From Myxococcus xanthus (lineage in GTDB: Bacteria; Myxococcota; Myxococcia; Myxococcales; Myxococcaceae), in assembly GCF_006402735.1 (NCBI RefSeq), contig NZ_CP017174.1, positions 7,916,001-7,980,000 on the forward strand: 64,000 nucleotides of DNA, given 5' to 3'. The first letter of the stretch is position 1. Every line of letters starts with the position of its first letter. The position numbers and the translations under genes were made by a program. The notes under the pieces were generated by a model. The model was not told the origin of the DNA and searched no databases. It saw only the letters and a list, made by a program, of their open reading frames with translations. Of the stretch, positions 55,473 through 64,000 are shown in pieces.

Positions 55473-58400
55473 ATGCCCTACCTCCCCCTGCGCTGCGACT
55501 GGACGCACTTCGCTCCTTCCCAGGAGACGCTCGCCGTCACCTACGACCCGCCGGATGAAGGGCGGCTCGTCTCCGTCCGGCTGGAGGTGCGCGACTACGC
55601 GGATGCCCTCGTGTACCGCTCGGACGCGCTCGACTGCTGGGGAGGGCCAGCGGCCGTCAACTGGACGGGCGCGCTGAACGTGGGCAATGACGCCGTCCAG
55701 GAACCCTTCGCCACGCCGCTGAGGGCGCCCTACACGCTCCGGGTCGAAGCCGTCATCGAAGCGGATGCGCGCGAGGAACTCCGCCAGCCCGAGGACCTGC
55801 CCAACACCGAGCTGGGCAGCGTGGCGCCCTGCGAGGCCCGGCACGACGAATCACTCCCGGAGGAAGTAGCGAGGGAGCTGCCGCCCCCACCACCCACCAC
55901 CGCGCGGGTCAACGTCCTCTACCATTCGGTGGAGGTCGTCCGCGGGCCCTGGCTGGCCACCAGCGAGGTGTTCGTCCGGGGCACCGCCGCCAGCATCTGC
56001 CACAAGCTCAACCAGCTCGGGTACTACGCCGGCCCTCCGGCACGCGCGGCGGCCAACACGGACCTCCTGGACAAGGCCAAGGAGCGCTTCCGTCGCAACC
56101 ACGGCACCTTACGGCTCCAGGCCGCGCCCGCGGACAACGACTTCGAGAACGCGCTGGACGGCGCGCTGGGGCACGCCCATGGCGCACGGCCGACGCTGGT
56201 CGATGACCAGAGCAACCCCGTCCCGGAAGGCACCGCGATTCCCGAAGGGAATGGAGCGCCGCTGCGGGTCTACGTGGAGGCCGTGGGCTTCGACGAGGAC
56301 CTCGCCAACCAGACCGACGAGTTCATGCGGCAGATTCCTCCCAACCGGGGCAACGCCGCCATCGACTGGAGCACGCTGCACAACAAGACGGCGAGCGAGG
56401 CCGGCAAGCTCAACCGCCCGCTCGTGCCGCTCGAAGCGGTCATCTACCTCAAGGGCCATGATGGAAGCCGTATCGCCGCCCCCCAGGCCGTGGGCGCGGT
56501 GCGGGTGGACTGGTCCGCGCTCGAGCCGGGCGAGGACGTGTCGCACCTGCCCTTGAATCACGGCCTGCACTTGGGAACCCGGGCCTACGTCAACCGCGTC
56601 TTCGGCAGCGACTTCGTCGACCTCGCGGGCGACGGTGGCACGAACTGCCCCGTGGCCTACGGCGGCATCCGCACCAAGGACGGCAACTTCCGCAACCCCT
56701 TCTGGCGGGAGCCCCAGTCCTATGCCCCCTACGCAACGCCCACGGAGGACGCCAGGGCCAGGAGGCTCTGGGTCCCGGCCTTCACGGACGGCGCCGCGCA
56801 CCCGAACCGCGTGGGCCGCTCGGGCATCTACCTCCAGCCGTCACTGATTGCCGGCGACCGATACCAGGTGCGCGCGCGGCTCAGCTACGCGGGCCGCGGC
56901 AATGCCATGCAGCTCGAAGCCGCCAATCCCGTCTGCCAGTACGAGACGAAGCCCATCGTCGTCTGGCGCCGGGTGGAGGTCTTCGGCATCGTGGGCTGGC
57001 CGCTGCGCAACCACGGGAACCTGCCGCAGAAGTGCCGGGACCGCTACGCGGAGGCCTACCTGGAGGTCGACTTCTCCCACACGCTGTACCGGCGCATCTC
57101 CCAGGTCATCAACGACACGGACTACTCGGACTGGTTCACCCACATCCGGACGCACGTCAAGCCGACCGTCGCCAACGTCGTCGGCCTGCTGGACACCACG
57201 CATGTGCATGACGCCAGCCCCGTCGTGCGGCTCAACCCTCACGCGAAACTCAGCGACACTCAGAAGAACAACATCTGGTTTTTCGTCAGCGACATGTTCA
57301 ATGAGCTGATCAACACGGCGAACGTCCGCAGCGCCGGCGGCTTCCTGCTCTCGCGCATCTCCGACAGACTCCGCACCGGGGATGCGCCCTGCGGCGGCAT
57401 CGTCATGCTCGAATACAAGCTGTCGGACGACATCGTGGACGCGCTCGAGACGTCGGACGCCGGAGAGGTGCCCACGACCTCCAACGGCAACGGCGACCTG
57501 CTGGGCATCATCGACCAGAGCGCGGATGCGAACCCCGACTTCGTCTTCACCCACGAGGTGGGCCACTGCTTCTGGTTGACCCACCACGAGGCCTCCTCGG
57601 GCGTGGTTCCCCAGCACCATGACCCGCTCGACCACAACTGCATGATGAGCTACCCCGACTGGGAGCAGAAGCGGCCGCAATACCCGCATCATGCGCCGGC
57701 CCGCTTCGACCCGCACTTCTGCGGCAAGTGCAACCTCAAGCTGCGGGGCTGGGACATCACCCACGATGACATCCTGGCGCTCGACCCGCCCGCGCCGGTC
57801 GACCAGCTCAGCACCCTCTTCTATTACGACCGCGCGGACCCCGGGCTGCAGTGGAACGTCGAGCTGGGGCACGTGAGCAATGCCTTCGCCCTTGCCTCAC
57901 GGGGTCCGTTCCGTGAGCGCTTCTTCGACCGGGACGCGAACTTCGACACCTGGGTGGACCAGCTCGGCGACTGCGACATCTACCACCACGTCACCCACGG
58001 GAACGTGCGCTGCTCGAAGCACGCCGTGCGCCTCGCGTCCATGGACATGGCCTATCCCCGCTACCCGACGTGGTGCAGGAATGACCAGTCCAAGGTGGAG
58101 GGGCTGGCGGCCAAGGAGGCGGAGATCTGCGTGGAAACCCGCTTCGACCCGGTCGCGCTCACCCAGTGGGCGAAGGAGTCACTCATCATGCCGAAGCTGG
58201 GCTGGAGCCTCTTGAGCCCCGACCACACGCTGAGAAGCGTCATCCAGTGGACCGTGGACGACAACGACAGCAGGCGCGACGTCGAGTTCACCTACGAGGC
58301 CATCGAGCGGGCCTTCAAGCGCGGCAAGAAGCCACCCCGGCTGCTCGCCTTCTTCAGCTCGTGCCTGATTGGCTGGGAGCACCACTTCGCCCGGCTCTTC

Positions 58401-58694
58401 ATCGACCACGGCACGCCCTATGTCATCGCCTTCCGCAGCCGCTACCAGACCTCCCAGGCCCTGCCCTTCAGCCAGGAGTTCTACCGCATCCTGGCCCTGG
58501 GCAAGCTCGAGCCCCAATTCATCCACCGCGCGTTCCAGACCGCGGCGACGGGCCACCCCCACGCCGAGCCCTGCCTGTTCACGAAGGACACCATCCTCCG
58601 CTGCATCGCGAAGACCAAGGCGGGCGAGGCGGAGTTCCACGACGTCAAGTGGGACTCCAAGGAGTTCTACGAGCCGCGCTTCCCCACGCAATGA
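55473..58694 (+). CDS. Large protein with metzincin-type zinc site and CHAT/caspase-like domain
   Basis: This 1073-residue protein lacks a signal peptide. A beta-rich N-terminus is followed near 170-215 by a peptidoglycan-binding-like module (KLNQLGYYAGP, then FRRNHGTL). A metzincin zinc helix HEVGHCFWLTH (H694, E695, H698, H704) and a candidate Met-turn CMMSY (M724/M725) come next. The C-terminal 240 residues show a caspase/CHAT pattern: DIYHHVTHGN (H842), LLAFFSSCLIG (C964) and GTPYVIAF before a FY helix. Both proteolytic sites look intact. No such fusion is known to me. It may be an injected or self-activating effector. Confidence 0.68.
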   Translation: MPYLPLRCDWTHFAPSQETLAVTYDPPDEGRLVSVRLEVRDYADALVYRSDALDCWGGPAAVNWTGALNVGNDAVQEPFATPLRAPYTLRVEAVIEADAREELRQPEDLPNTELGSVAPCEARHDESLPEEVARELPPPPPTTARVNVLYHSVEVVRGPWLATSEVFVRGTAASICHKLNQLGYYAGPPARAAANTDLLDKAKERFRRNHGTLRLQAAPADNDFENALDGALGHAHGARPTLVDDQSNPVPEGTAIPEGNGAPLRVYVEAVGFDEDLANQTDEFMRQIPPNRGNAAIDWSTLHNKTASEAGKLNRPLVPLEAVIYLKGHDGSRIAAPQAVGAVRVDWSALEPGEDVSHLPLNHGLHLGTRAYVNRVFGSDFVDLAGDGGTNCPVAYGGIRTKDGNFRNPFWREPQSYAPYATPTEDARARRLWVPAFTDGAAHPNRVGRSGIYLQPSLIAGDRYQVRARLSYAGRGNAMQLEAANPVCQYETKPIVVWRRVEVFGIVGWPLRNHGNLPQKCRDRYAEAYLEVDFSHTLYRRISQVINDTDYSDWFTHIRTHVKPTVANVVGLLDTTHVHDASPVVRLNPHAKLSDTQKNNIWFFVSDMFNELINTANVRSAGGFLLSRISDRLRTGDAPCGGIVMLEYKLSDDIVDALETSDAGEVPTTSNGNGDLLGIIDQSADANPDFVFTHEVGHCFWLTHHEASSGVVPQHHDPLDHNCMMSYPDWEQKRPQYPHHAPARFDPHFCGKCNLKLRGWDITHDDILALDPPAPVDQLSTLFYYDRADPGLQWNVELGHVSNAFALASRGPFRERFFDRDANFDTWVDQLGDCDIYHHVTHGNVRCSKHAVRLASMDMAYPRYPTWCRNDQSKVEGLAAKEAEICVETRFDPVALTQWAKESLIMPKLGWSLLSPDHTLRSVIQWTVDDNDSRRDVEFTYEAIERAFKRGKKPPRLLAFFSSCLIGWEHHFARLFIDHGTPYVIAFRSRYQTSQALPFSQEFYRILALGKLEPQFIHRAFQTAATGHPHAEPCLFTKDTILRCIAKTKAGEAEFHDVKWDSKEFYEPRFPTQ

Positions 58695-58764
58695 CGCACG
58701 TCCCTCAAGCGAGTCCCCACCCCACCCTTGACAGTCCCAAGTCCCAGGTCTAACGCAAGGCGCC

Positions 58765-60018
58765 ATGAGCACTCCCCAGTTCCCGCCCTCTCCGACGCGC
58801 GCCATCAGCAGTGACGGCCCCTTCCGAGCCCTGCTGCTGGAGAACATCCACCCGTCCGCGGGGGAGATGCTGGCCGCCGAGGGCTTCCAGGTGGAGCGCG
58901 TCTCGTCCGCCCTCAAGCCGGACGAGCTGGCGGAGCGGCTGAAGGGGGTGCACCTGCTGGGCATCCGCAGCAAGACGACGGTGCCGCTCGCGGCGCTGGA
59001 GCACGCGGAGAACCTGCTGGCCATTGGCGCCTTCTGCATCGGCACCAACCAGGTGGACCTGACGTCCGCCAACACGCACGGCATCCCCGTCTTCAACGCG
59101 CCCTTCAGCAACACGCGCAGCGTGGCGGAGATGGTGATTGCGGAAATCATCGTCCTGACGCGGCAGCTCTTCGACCGCAGCCGGGAGGTCCACGCGGGCC
59201 AGTGGCGCAAGGTGGCCACCGGCAGCCATGAGGTGCGCGGCAAGACGCTGGGCATCATCGGCTATGGCCACATCGGCTCGCAGCTGGGCGTCATCGCCGA
59301 GGCGCTGGGCATGCGCGTCCTCTACTTCGACGTGATGACCCGGCTGCCGCTGGGCAACGCGCAGCCAGCCGTCACCCTGGAGGAGCTGCTCGGCGCTTCC
59401 GACTTCGTCACCCTCCATGTGCCCGCGCTGCCCACCACGCACATGATGATGGGCGCCGAGCAGATCGCCCAGATGAAGAAGGGCGCCTGCCTCATCAACG
59501 CCAGCCGAGGCACGGTGGTGGACATCGACGCGCTGGCGCGGGCGCTCCAGTCCCAGCACCTGGGCGGCGCCGCGGTGGACGTCTACCCGGAGGAGCCGGA
59601 GAGCAACTCGGACGGCTTCGTCACCGCGCTCCAGGGCCTGCCCAACGTGGTCCTCACGCCGCACATCGGCGGGTCCACGGAAGAGGCTCAGGCCTCCATC
59701 GGCAAGGAGGTGGCCACCAGCCTGCTGAAGTACTTCAAGGCGGGCGCCAGCACGGGCGCGGTCAACTTCCCGCACATCGAGGCGCCACTCATCCCGGGCA
59801 CGCACCGCATCCTCAACGTGCACCGCAACATCCCGGGCGTGCTGCGCGACATCAACCGCATCGTCTCCGACCTCAACGCCAACATCCACGCCCAGGTGCT
59901 CAGCACGGACGCCAACATCGGCTACCTGCTGATGGACCTGGACCAGGACGTGTCCACCCCGGTGTGCGAGGCCATCGCCGGGCTGGAGACGGACATCAAG
60001 ACGCGCATCCTGTCCTGA
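58765..60018 (+). CDS. serA: D-3-phosphoglycerate dehydrogenase
   Basis: The 417-residue enzyme opens serine synthesis by oxidising 3-phosphoglycerate with NAD. It has the substrate-binding GIRSKTTV, the NAD motif GIIGYGHIGSQLG, the active-site INASRGTVVDIDAL, and TPHIGGSTEEAQ with the histidine. A C-terminal ACT domain (about 340-417, NVHRNIPGVLRDINRIVSD) gives serine feedback control as in E. coli SerA. Convergent with an FAD-linked dehydrogenase, 12 bases apart. Confidence 0.95.
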   Translation: MSTPQFPPSPTRAISSDGPFRALLLENIHPSAGEMLAAEGFQVERVSSALKPDELAERLKGVHLLGIRSKTTVPLAALEHAENLLAIGAFCIGTNQVDLTSANTHGIPVFNAPFSNTRSVAEMVIAEIIVLTRQLFDRSREVHAGQWRKVATGSHEVRGKTLGIIGYGHIGSQLGVIAEALGMRVLYFDVMTRLPLGNAQPAVTLEELLGASDFVTLHVPALPTTHMMMGAEQIAQMKKGACLINASRGTVVDIDALARALQSQHLGGAAVDVYPEEPESNSDGFVTALQGLPNVVLTPHIGGSTEEAQASIGKEVATSLLKYFKAGASTGAVNFPHIEAPLIPGTHRILNVHRNIPGVLRDINRIVSDLNANIHAQVLSTDANIGYLLMDLDQDVSTPVCEAIAGLETDIKTRILS

Positions 60019-60030
60019 TGTCCGGCACCC

Positions 60031-61437
<1,407 letters not shown>

Positions 61438-61589
61438 GCCTCTAGGCGTATTGCAGCCGGACGGCTGTGACAAGGTGCAGCACGGAGCGCGTTGGCGCCG
61501 AATCCGCCAAGGAATCGAAGGGAGGGCGTATAGGGCGTGGGCCCATGGCGGAATCCGCCCGTTTTCAGCCCCTCCGCGAGGAACCTCTT

Positions 61590-61958
61590 ATGTCGAAGTC
61601 CCTGTCCCGGCGCATCCAGGCCCTTCCCCTGCTCGCGGCGATGTTCGCGGCCTCCACGGCGATGGCGGAGCGGGCTGAAACCGGCCGGGAATACGTCTTC
61701 ACGACCGTGGATAGCTACACCGTCCAGCTCGAAGGCACCATCGAGATAACAGGTGTGCTCCAAGGCGAGGCATCTCCCCGAACGCTGACCTTCTCGGCGC
61801 CAAACAACACCCAGAACAGTGCGGTGGCGTACCGCGACCGCTGCGACCGACTGGCCCTGCTCGCCATGACCAAACCTGGCGCCTACCTGTTCACCACGTC
61901 GTCGGGAGGCAGCATCAGTTACCACCAATTCGCCTGCAACCTGACCCGCGTCCCCTAG
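61590..61958 (+). CDS. Secreted small protein, unknown
   Basis: The 122-residue product has a clean signal peptide (ALPLLAAMFAASTAMA). The mature part is beta-rich with two cysteines (YRDRCDRLALLAM, HQFACNLTR), which may pair. GAGGA precedes the ATG. No family was recognised. It lies 12 bases before the repeat lipoprotein in the same direction and could be co-expressed with it. Confidence 0.7.
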   Translation: MSKSLSRRIQALPLLAAMFAASTAMAERAETGREYVFTTVDSYTVQLEGTIEITGVLQGEASPRTLTFSAPNNTQNSAVAYRDRCDRLALLAMTKPGAYLFTTSSGGSISYHQFACNLTRVP

Positions 61959-61970
61959 CACCGCACGTCG

Positions 61971-63782
61971 ATGGCACGAACGGCGCCCATGGGGACAAAC
62001 CGAAAGACGTGGCTGGTGTTGACGCTGACCGTGGCGGGACTCCTCGCGGGGTGTTCTCCGGAAGCAGGCCCCACGGAAGAGGACGCGGACGGGGACGGGG
62101 TCGCGGACGCGGTGGACTGCGCGCCCGGCGATGCGAGCCGGTGGCGGCTCCTGGAAGGCTCCGTGGACGATGACCGCGACGGTGTGGGCGCTGGCGCGAT
62201 GCGCGAGGTCTGCGCCGGCGAGCGCCTCCCCGAAGGCTGGAGTCAGCAGAGCGGCGACTGCGCTCCGGGCGACGCGACCCGCTGGCGGGAGCGGGCCGGG
62301 CTCTATCCTGACCAGGATGGAGACGGAGCGACCGCGGAAGGCCCGGTGACGGGCTGTGTGGGAGAGCCGCTCGTGGGCTACCGCGAGCAACCCGGCGCGC
62401 CGGACTGCGACGACAACGACCCCCGCTTCGCCGCCTCCACCCAGCTCTGGCCGGACGCGGACTTCGACGGCATCGGCAACGGCGAGCCCATCTCCCACTG
62501 CGCGGGCAGGGACCTGCCCCGGGGCTACGCGGCGGTCGACGGCGACTGCGCGCCCGACGACCGCGCGCGCTCGACGTGGCGCGACTACGCCCACCGGGAC
62601 GCGGACGGCGACGGCTTCACCGTGCCCGAGGAAGGCCGGGTCTGCTCTAGCATGACACTGCCCGCCGGCTATGCCCTGGAGGCGCGCGGCCTGGACTGCG
62701 ACGACACGAACGCCGCATGGTGGCAGGAGCGCACCGTCTACGCGGATGTGGACGGAGACGGCTTCGGCAGTGGTGCCCCCGTCATGCGGTGCACGGGCCG
62801 CACGGCGCCTCCCGGCTACGCGCTGGACTCCGTTGACTGCGCGCCGGAGGACGCCACGCGGTGGCAGTGGCGCTCTTATGCCCACCGGGACTCGGACGGT
62901 GACGGCGACACCGTGCCCGAACAGGGCGTGACCTGCAGCGGCGCGGAGCTTCCTGCGGGCTACGCCCAGTGGCCCACCGGTCATGACTGCGACGACCGCG
63001 ATGCCACCGTCATGGTGACCTGGCACGTGTACTCCGACGATGACGGGGACGGCTTCGGCGCGGGCACGCGGCAGACCTTCTGCGCGGGCCGGCAGATTCC
63101 CTTTGGGTACTCGGCGGTGAACACCGACTGCGACGACACGGACACCCACCGCTGGAGGTTCCTGGCCTACTCGCACCGGGATGCGGACGGGGACGGCTTC
63201 ACCGCGCCGGAGGCAGGCACGGTGTGCTCGGGCACGGCGCTGCCGTCTGGCCATGCCACCTCGCCTCGAGGGAACGACTGCGACGACGCGGACCGGAGCG
63301 TCCACACCACGGTCCAGGGATGGACGGATGCGGACGGGGACGGCGTGGGCGCGGGAGACGCGGTCGCGCTGTGCACGGATGGCACGGTGCCCGCGCCGTG
63401 GTCGGCCCAGGGGACGGACTGCGCGGCGGAAGACGCGGCGCGCTGGCGGCAGGTGGTCTACGCGCATGTGGACCGGGACGCGGATGGACACACCCAGCCC
63501 GAGGCCGGAACCCTGTGCACCGGTGCGTCACTGCCCTTGCCCTACTTCACCCAGGCCACGGGCAATGACTGCGATGACACGGACGCCGCGCGCTACCGGA
63601 GGGTCGTTCTCTACCCCGACGTGGATGGCGACGGCGTGGGGACCTCGCCCCGCACGATTCCCTGCATCGGCGCACAGACGCCCCTGGGCTTCTCCCTCAA
63701 GGGCTACGACGTGGACGACTCGGACGCGTCCATCCAGGAGGACCCCGAGGACGACCTGATGGTGGAGCTCATCCTCGACTAG
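61971..63782 (+). CDS. Surface lipoprotein with about eleven Cys-containing DxDGDG repeats
   Basis: The 603-residue precursor has a lipoprotein signal (LTLTVAGLLAGC). The rest is a tandem array of about 11 units of roughly 48 residues, each with a DxDGDG-like calcium-type loop, a mid-unit Cys (as in CSGAELPAGY) and a DCxxxD segment. Two unit types alternate: one with VDGDGFGSG, one with HRDADGDGFT. The loops resemble those of thrombospondin type 3 and dockerin folds. It probably forms a stiff calcium-dependent rod. Start at 61971 or 61989. Confidence 0.75.
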   Translation: MARTAPMGTNRKTWLVLTLTVAGLLAGCSPEAGPTEEDADGDGVADAVDCAPGDASRWRLLEGSVDDDRDGVGAGAMREVCAGERLPEGWSQQSGDCAPGDATRWRERAGLYPDQDGDGATAEGPVTGCVGEPLVGYREQPGAPDCDDNDPRFAASTQLWPDADFDGIGNGEPISHCAGRDLPRGYAAVDGDCAPDDRARSTWRDYAHRDADGDGFTVPEEGRVCSSMTLPAGYALEARGLDCDDTNAAWWQERTVYADVDGDGFGSGAPVMRCTGRTAPPGYALDSVDCAPEDATRWQWRSYAHRDSDGDGDTVPEQGVTCSGAELPAGYAQWPTGHDCDDRDATVMVTWHVYSDDDGDGFGAGTRQTFCAGRQIPFGYSAVNTDCDDTDTHRWRFLAYSHRDADGDGFTAPEAGTVCSGTALPSGHATSPRGNDCDDADRSVHTTVQGWTDADGDGVGAGDAVALCTDGTVPAPWSAQGTDCAAEDAARWRQVVYAHVDRDADGHTQPEAGTLCTGASLPLPYFTQATGNDCDDTDAARYRRVVLYPDVDGDGVGTSPRTIPCIGAQTPLGFSLKGYDVDDSDASIQEDPEDDLMVELILD

Positions 63783-63925
63783 ACGCAGACGCTGGCAACG
63801 CCAGATGCCATTTGAATTACAATTCCCAGTCGGCGACAGGTGGCTGCCACAGGCACTCTTCCGTGTCGAAGGCCTCCACCTCCGGCCCGAGGAGTGCCTC
63901 CCCCGCACACACTGGAGTCCCGCCG

Positions 63926-64000
63926 ATGCGTCTCGCAAGAACGTCATGGCTCTGGGCCATCCTCCTGGCCCTTTCCGCCTGCACCCCTGACAGTCCCGCC
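63926..64000 (+). CDS. Lipoprotein, N-terminus only (cut by window edge)
   Basis: An open frame from ATG 63926 runs off the right edge and gives 25 residues: a short basic start, a hydrophobic core (WLWAILLALSAC) with lipobox LSAC, then TPDSPA. GGAG lies nine bases before the ATG. Function cannot be assessed. Confidence 0.6.
   Translation, partial: MRLARTSWLWAILLALSACTPDSPA

Overview
The window reads as a chromosomal segment of a myxobacterium, most likely Myxococcus or a close relative in the Myxococcaceae. The DNA is very GC-rich, with G or C at nearly every third codon position. GTG and TTG starts are common, and signalling proteins (two eukaryotic-type Ser/Thr kinases, two hybrid histidine kinases) and lipoproteins are dense. 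A lipoprotein toxin with its double-CXXCG immunity partner (SitA6/SitI6 type) is a myxobacterial signature. No rRNA, tRNA, CRISPR array, insertion sequence or prophage was seen. Roughly 57 genes are called; two are cut by the window ends (an NFACT-family gene at the left, a lipoprotein at the right).

Layout. 0-10 kb: NFACT fragment, a histone H1-like basic protein with a good sigma70 promoter, a GH1 glycosidase, dusB, an M50 protease with TPRs, a fatty-acid desaturase, a CLC chloride transporter and a glycosyltransferase. 10-20 kb: GNAT, secreted peroxiredoxin, amidohydrolase, Ser/Thr kinase with TPRs, PHB-depolymerase-like lipoprotein, YdjC deacetylase, hybrid kinase with a dead receiver, queF, second Ser/Thr kinase. 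20-32 kb: accessory and kin-recognition zone with a PLD-type cardiolipin synthase, a nuclease-like lipoprotein toxin with a DUF3396-type immunity gene, Ppx/GppA, alcohol dehydrogenase, an SDR-queA operon divergent from an XRE-cupin regulator with two tandem palindromes, and the sitA6/sitI6 pair. 32-42 kb: a secreted internally duplicated protein, a secreted serine protease preceded by a sigma54-type promoter and a distal palindrome, a hybrid kinase with a decayed ATPase domain, NAD-type isocitrate dehydrogenase, and two lipoproteins, one with a JAMM-like motif. 42-52 kb: SUI1/YciH, VKOR-DsbA fusion with a cupin, YgfZ, a fused MFS/spermidine-synthase operon, ChrA, and a tyrosine-degradation pair (fumarylacetoacetase, maleylacetoacetate isomerase). 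52-64 kb: secreted serine protease, a two-gene unit encoding a 1073-residue protein with a metzincin zinc site and a CHAT/caspase-like His-Cys domain, serA convergent with a D-2-hydroxyacid dehydrogenase, and a lipoprotein with about eleven Cys-containing DxDGDG repeats.

The most unusual item is the metzincin-plus-caspase-like protein at 55.5-58.7 kb with its small upstream gene and recognisable promoter. It looks like a two-protease effector or a protease cascade packed in one chain. Next are the two toxin-immunity pairs, the sigma54/enhancer arrangement upstream of the 34-36 kb protease, and the paired operators controlling a divergent QueA paralogue.
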